Positions 7,007 to 9,309 of a stretch of DNA of 9,309 bases are shown here, piece by piece; within the stretch, counting starts at the first letter, position 1; each line of letters starts with the position of its first letter. Origin of the DNA: Pseudomonadota bacterium (GTDB taxonomy: Bacteria > Pseudomonadota > Gammaproteobacteria > Burkholderiales > Thiobacillaceae). The position numbers were made by a program, and so were the translations under genes. The notes below the pieces were generated by a model. It was not told where the DNA came from. It saw only the letters and a list, made by a program, of their open reading frames with translations, and did not search any database. Where the stretch lies: NCBI GenBank assembly GCA_021802595.1, contig JAJZRT010000037.1, positions 1-9,309 of the forward strand. Reading direction: 5' to 3'.

Positions 7007-7204
7007 ATGGAAAACCGTACTGCCCGGCTCACAGTCCTGATCGACCCCAGAAAAAAGAAGCTGTTCGAGGAAATCTGCGCACAGCAGGACCTCACGCCCT
7101 CACAGGTGATGCGGCGCTTGATTCGTCAATACATCATGGAAAATGCGGGCGACCGTGAGTTGCCTGCGTGGCTGACCGCCGCGACATTGCGCGGCGAGAA
7201 GTGA
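7007..7204 (+). CDS. Small ribbon-helix-helix (CopG/Arc-type) DNA-binding protein
   Basis: This 65-aa protein has the ribbon-helix-helix layout. A basic N-terminus leads to a beta strand RLTVLID (7-13), a first helix about 14-28 (PRKKKLFEEICAQQD), a turn LTPSQ with the N-cap Thr30/Ser32, and a second helix QVMRRLIRQYIMEN (33-46). A short tail with ELPAWL (51-56) follows. Proteins of this fold bind DNA as dimers, inserting the strand into the major groove. Many repress their own promoter or act as antitoxins, but there is no toxin-like gene beside it here. It is the only gene on the plus strand, divergent from hyfB and convergent with the carbonic anhydrase gene (33 bases between stops). A perfect inverted repeat just upstream is a natural candidate operator. 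The ATG at 7007 has no strong ribosome site. An upstream in-frame ATG at 6971 is closed by TAA at 6995-6997, so 7007 is the likely start. Confidence 0.82.
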   Translation: MENRTARLTVLIDPRKKKLFEEICAQQDLTPSQVMRRLIRQYIMENAGDRELPAWLTAATLRGEK

Positions 7205-7213
7205 AATGAGGTA

Positions 7214-7236
7214 CGCCGGCCTGCTGTGGCCGTGCG
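7214..7236. terminator. GC-rich hairpin between convergent genes, possible terminator
   Basis: Bases CGCCGGCC (7214-7221) can pair with GGCCG plus GCG (7228-7236) around a TGCTGT loop, giving eight pairs with one bulged T at 7233. It fills the 33-base gap between the convergent stops of the ribbon-helix-helix gene and the carbonic anhydrase gene, where a bidirectional terminator would be expected. Neither side has a proper run of T, so intrinsic termination is doubtful. Confidence 0.3.
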
Positions 7237-7237
7237 A

Positions 7238-7798
7238 TCAGAATTCGTTGCGGATGCGCTTGTAGCCCTTGACCAGCTCGTTGTTGGCCTGCGCCACGCT
7301 TTCGGAGAAGTCAGCGGCCTGCGGCGATACGCGTTCGATCGTCACCAGGTCGGCATCGGAGTGGATGTTCGCGGTTGAGGGAATGTAGAAGCCGGGCGGC
7401 ACGGTGCAGCCTTCGACCACCGAATTGTGGCGGACGACCGAGCCTTCGCCCACGACGCAGTTGAACAGCACCGAGTTGAAGCCGACGAATACGTTGTCGC
7501 CCACGGTACAGGGGCCATGCACGATCGAGCGGTGGGCGATGGAGGAACTGCGTCCAATGGTGACGCCGCCGCCTGCCTTGCAATGGATGACCACGCCGTC
7601 CTGGATGTTGGAATGGGCGCCGATGACGATGGGCTCCATGTCGCCACTCTCGTCCACTTCGTCGGCGCGGATCACCGCATAGGGGCCGATGAACACGTTT
7701 TCCTCGACGATGATCTTGCCGCACAGAATGGCAGTGGGGTCGACGAAAGCGGTTTCATGTACGACGGGCATATGCCCGGACGGATTTCTGCGGATCAT
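7238..7798 (-). CDS. Gamma-class carbonic anhydrase (Cam/CamH-like)
   Basis: This 186-aa protein has the left-handed beta-helix pattern of hexapeptide repeats (IIVEENVFIG, VTIGRSSSIA, CTVGDNVFVG, CVVGEGSVV). The family interconverts CO2 and bicarbonate as a trimer, with the metal between subunits. Compared with Methanosarcina Cam, the three zinc histidines are present: His72 (DGVVIH), His89 (SIAHRS) and His94 (IVHGP). Also kept are Arg44, Asp46, Glu47 (the Cam Glu62 equivalent, RADE) and Gln66-Asp67. The long acidic loop carrying Cam Glu84 is missing, as in CamH-type enzymes. About six extra residues (VDESGDMEP region, 48-56) follow RADE. The C-terminal helix ends in LVKGYKRIRN, like Cam. ATG at 7798 overlaps the transporter stop (ATGA) and has GGAG at 7809-7806; the frame stays open upstream, but that part is an out-of-frame reading of the transporter gene. 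It probably acts in the cytoplasm, since no signal peptide is visible. Cotranslation with the SulP gene suggests bicarbonate handling. Confidence 0.9.
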   Translation of the reverse strand: MIRRNPSGHMPVVHETAFVDPTAILCGKIIVEENVFIGPYAVIRADEVDESGDMEPIVIGAHSNIQDGVVIHCKAGGGVTIGRSSSIAHRSIVHGPCTVGDNVFVGFNSVLFNCVVGEGSVVRHNSVVEGCTVPPGFYIPSTANIHSDADLVTIERVSPQAADFSESVAQANNELVKGYKRIRNEF

Positions 7799-9300
7799 CG
7801 TGTTTCTCCATTGGGGAGGCGCTGATGGCAGATGGCAAATGCGCGCACGCGGCAATTCCGGCAAATCTCGTTGTCGAGTTTCGGATAGAGAATCTCGGCG
7901 GGACGGGTTTTGGCGGGGAACAGGTTTTCCTCGCCGATTTCCTCCATGAAATGGCCCCCTCTCAGCGTGTCCGCCAGGCTGTCCTTCATGCGATAGAAAG
8001 ACAGGCTGCCGCCGATCTTCCGCCGCTGGCGCGCCGCCTCGGCCAGGAACTCGGCCCCGGCAAGGTCGACGAAATTGATGCCGCTGGCCATCACGATCAG
8101 GTGCTTGCGATCGGGCTCGGTCTCTTCGAGTTCCTGCAGTTGCTGCTGCAGGTGCGCGACGGCACCAAAGAAGATGGAGCCATTGAGCCGCACCATTTTC
8201 ATTTGCGGGCATTCCGGCCGCCCGTCGAGGGGCGTGTAGTGATAGCTTGCCGGGTCGGGATCGGGCAGCACGGGCTCGAGCGTGGGGCGGGAGGTGCGGT
8301 ACAGATAGAACACCAGCGACAGGGCAATCCCGAAGAAAATGCCCTTTTCCAGGTCGACCAGCGTCCCGATGAGCGTCACCCACAGGACAACGGTTTCCTG
8401 GCGGCTGATCTTGGGCAGCAGGCCGATGTGGTGGAAATCGATCAGGCCCCAGGCCACCAGGAACAGGATCCCGGCCATGGCCGCGTTGGGCAGGTAGGCG
8501 GCCAGGGGGGCCACCAGCAGCAGGATCACCACCAGGAACAAGGAGGCGAACACGGCAGCCAGGGGAGTGCGCGCGCCGGCCGCATAGTTGACGCCGCTAC
8601 GGTTGAACGATCCGCTGGACGCGTAGCTGGAAAAGAAGCTGCCGATCACGTTGGACAGGCCCTGACCGACGAATTCCTGGTTGCCGTCGATGTGCTGGCC
8701 GGACCTGGTCGCGATGGCGCGGGAGATGGATACCGCTTCAGTCAAGGCCAGCATCGTGATGATGAGCGCCGGGAACAGCATCTGGTGCAGGGTGGCAAAG
8801 GACAGGTCCGGTGCCGACAGCGGTGGCAGGCCGGCCGGCAGAGCGCCAACCGTCTTGATGTGGGTGACGTCCACGCCGTACTTCGAGTTCAGGCCCAGCG
8901 CCACGAAGCTGCCCACCAGCATGGCGGCAATCATGTAGGGAAAGCGGGGAAAGAAGCGTTTGACCAGGATGCCCGAGGCCAGCGTGATGGTCGACACCAC
9001 CGTGACGTAGGGGTCGATTTCATTGATCTTGCGCGCGAAGAGGGACAGGATTTCGAAGAAGGGGGTGCCACGCGGGATGTCCAGCCCGAAGAAGTTCTTG
9101 ATCTGGCTGCCCGCGATGAGCATGGCGGCGCCCGCGGTAAAGCCGATGACCACCGTATGCGAGATGAAGTTGACCAGCACGCCCATGCGGGCCAATCCGA
9201 GGATGAGCTGGAATACCCCGGTCATGAACGTCAGGGTCAGCACCAGATGGATGAATTCCGGCGAACCGGGATGGGCAAAGGGGCTGACCGAGGCAAACAC
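7795..9300 (-). CDS. SulP-family anion (bicarbonate or sulfate) transporter with STAS domain, 5' end missing
   Basis: At least 501 residues of a SulP permease; the frame is open to the window edge, and roughly the first 80-100 residues of the usual protein are lost. The GTG at 9300 is an edge effect, not the true start. The membrane core shows family motifs such as LVNFISHTVVIGFTAGAAML (43-62 from that GTG), LTEAVSISRAIATRSGQHID, a SGSFNRSGVNYAAGARTPLA stretch and LPNAAMAGILFLVAWGLIDF. A cytoplasmic STAS domain spans about 362-459 (MVRLNGSIFFGAV, then GINFVDLAGAEFLAE). The tail carries Cys480, Cys483 and Cys491 (CX2CX7C). Family members carry sulfate, bicarbonate (BicA) or organic anions, often with sodium or protons. 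The 4-base overlap with a gamma-carbonic anhydrase favours bicarbonate, but sulfate cannot be excluded from sequence. Residues encoded beyond 9300 do not fit the family and are probably adapter. Confidence 0.9.
   Translation of the reverse strand: MFASVSPFAHPGSPEFIHLVLTLTFMTGVFQLILGLARMGVLVNFISHTVVIGFTAGAAMLIAGSQIKNFFGLDIPRGTPFFEILSLFARKINEIDPYVTVVSTITLASGILVKRFFPRFPYMIAAMLVGSFVALGLNSKYGVDVTHIKTVGALPAGLPPLSAPDLSFATLHQMLFPALIITMLALTEAVSISRAIATRSGQHIDGNQEFVGQGLSNVIGSFFSSYASSGSFNRSGVNYAAGARTPLAAVFASLFLVVILLLVAPLAAYLPNAAMAGILFLVAWGLIDFHHIGLLPKISRQETVVLWVTLIGTLVDLEKGIFFGIALSLVFYLYRTSRPTLEPVLPDPDPASYHYTPLDGRPECPQMKMVRLNGSIFFGAVAHLQQQLQELEETEPDRKHLIVMASGINFVDLAGAEFLAEAARQRRKIGGSLSFYRMKDSLADTLRGGHFMEEIGEENLFPAKTRPAEILYPKLDNEICRNCRVRAFAICHQRLPNGETR
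7806..7809 (-). promoter_or_regulatory. Ribosome binding site fixing the carbonic anhydrase start
   Basis: GGAG on the minus strand lies seven bases before the ATG at 7798, inside the end of the transporter gene. Together with the ATGA overlap it supports this start over the much longer upstream reading of the same frame. Confidence 0.6.
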
Positions 9301-9309
9301 AGATCGGAA
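9301..9309. other. Probable Illumina adapter remnant at contig end
   Basis: The last nine bases, AGATCGGAA, are identical to the first nine bases of the TruSeq adapter read-through, and on the minus strand they read TTCCGATCT, the adapter's 3' end. In the SulP frame they encode Phe-Arg-Ser, where the family normally has small hydrophobic residues before VFAS. I treat these bases as sequencing artefact, not genome. Confidence 0.6.

Noticed and set aside
6889..7158. An 89-codon plus-strand frame overlapping the regulator
   Set aside because: It runs through the promoter spacer and is out of frame with the ribbon-helix-helix gene, which has a clear fold.
7007..7204. Antitoxin of a toxin-antitoxin pair
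   Set aside because: No small toxin gene overlaps or follows it; downstream is the convergent end of the carbonic anhydrase gene.
7799..8383. N-terminal extension of the carbonic anhydrase reading frame (381 aa in total)
   Set aside because: Upstream of 7798 it is an out-of-frame reading of the SulP gene; the ATG at 7798 has a ribosome site and matches the family's usual length.
9298..9300. GTG as the true start of the SulP gene
   Set aside because: The protein would begin mid-core, without the usual first membrane helices; the frame is open to the edge.

Overview
The window is GC-rich, apart from one short AT-rich spacer. It looks like proteobacterial chromosome. The protein families suggest a beta- (or possibly gamma-) proteobacterium, perhaps a chemolithotroph or facultative autotroph. 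That assignment is by resemblance only and rests on no marker gene. There are no tRNAs, rRNAs, insertion sequences or CRISPR repeats that I can see. Nearly every base is coding.

Layout, right to left (almost everything is on the minus strand). (1) 9309-7238: a SulP-family anion transporter with a C-terminal STAS domain, cut off at its N-terminus by the window edge. It overlaps by 4 bases (ATGA) a gamma-class carbonic anhydrase that keeps all three zinc histidines. (2) 7007-7204, plus strand: a 65-aa ribbon-helix-helix DNA-binding protein, convergent with the carbonic anhydrase gene and divergent from the next operon. (3) 6897-7006: a 110-base AT-rich divergent promoter region with a perfect 8-bp inverted repeat, a second imperfect palindrome and overlapping candidate promoters. 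(4) 6896-1: a tightly packed hyfB-hyfC-hyfE-hyfF-hyfG-hyfI operon that runs off the left edge inside hyfI.

The hyf operon encodes a membrane complex related to group 4 [NiFe] hydrogenases and complex I. It has two antiporter-like subunits (HyfB, HyfF), a NuoH-like subunit (HyfC), a NuoK-like subunit (HyfE), a NuoC-NuoD-type fusion (HyfG) and a NuoB-like small subunit (HyfI). The key observation is that HyfG has lost all four cysteines that would bind the Ni-Fe centre, while HyfI keeps the CxxC seen at the proximal Fe-S cluster. The complex is therefore best read as an energy-converting-hydrogenase-related (Ehr) complex, not a hydrogenase or formate hydrogenlyase. Its electron donor and acceptor are unknown.

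The most interesting hypothesis is functional coupling. A proton- or sodium-pumping complex-I-like machine sits beside a putative bicarbonate/anion transporter and a gamma-carbonic anhydrase. This recalls the gamma-CA domain of plant mitochondrial complex I and the CO2-hydrating NDH-1 complexes of cyanobacteria. It is inference from gene neighbourhood only.

The last nine bases (9301-9309) equal the start of the Illumina TruSeq adapter and encode residues that do not fit the SulP family, so the true sequence probably ends at 9300.
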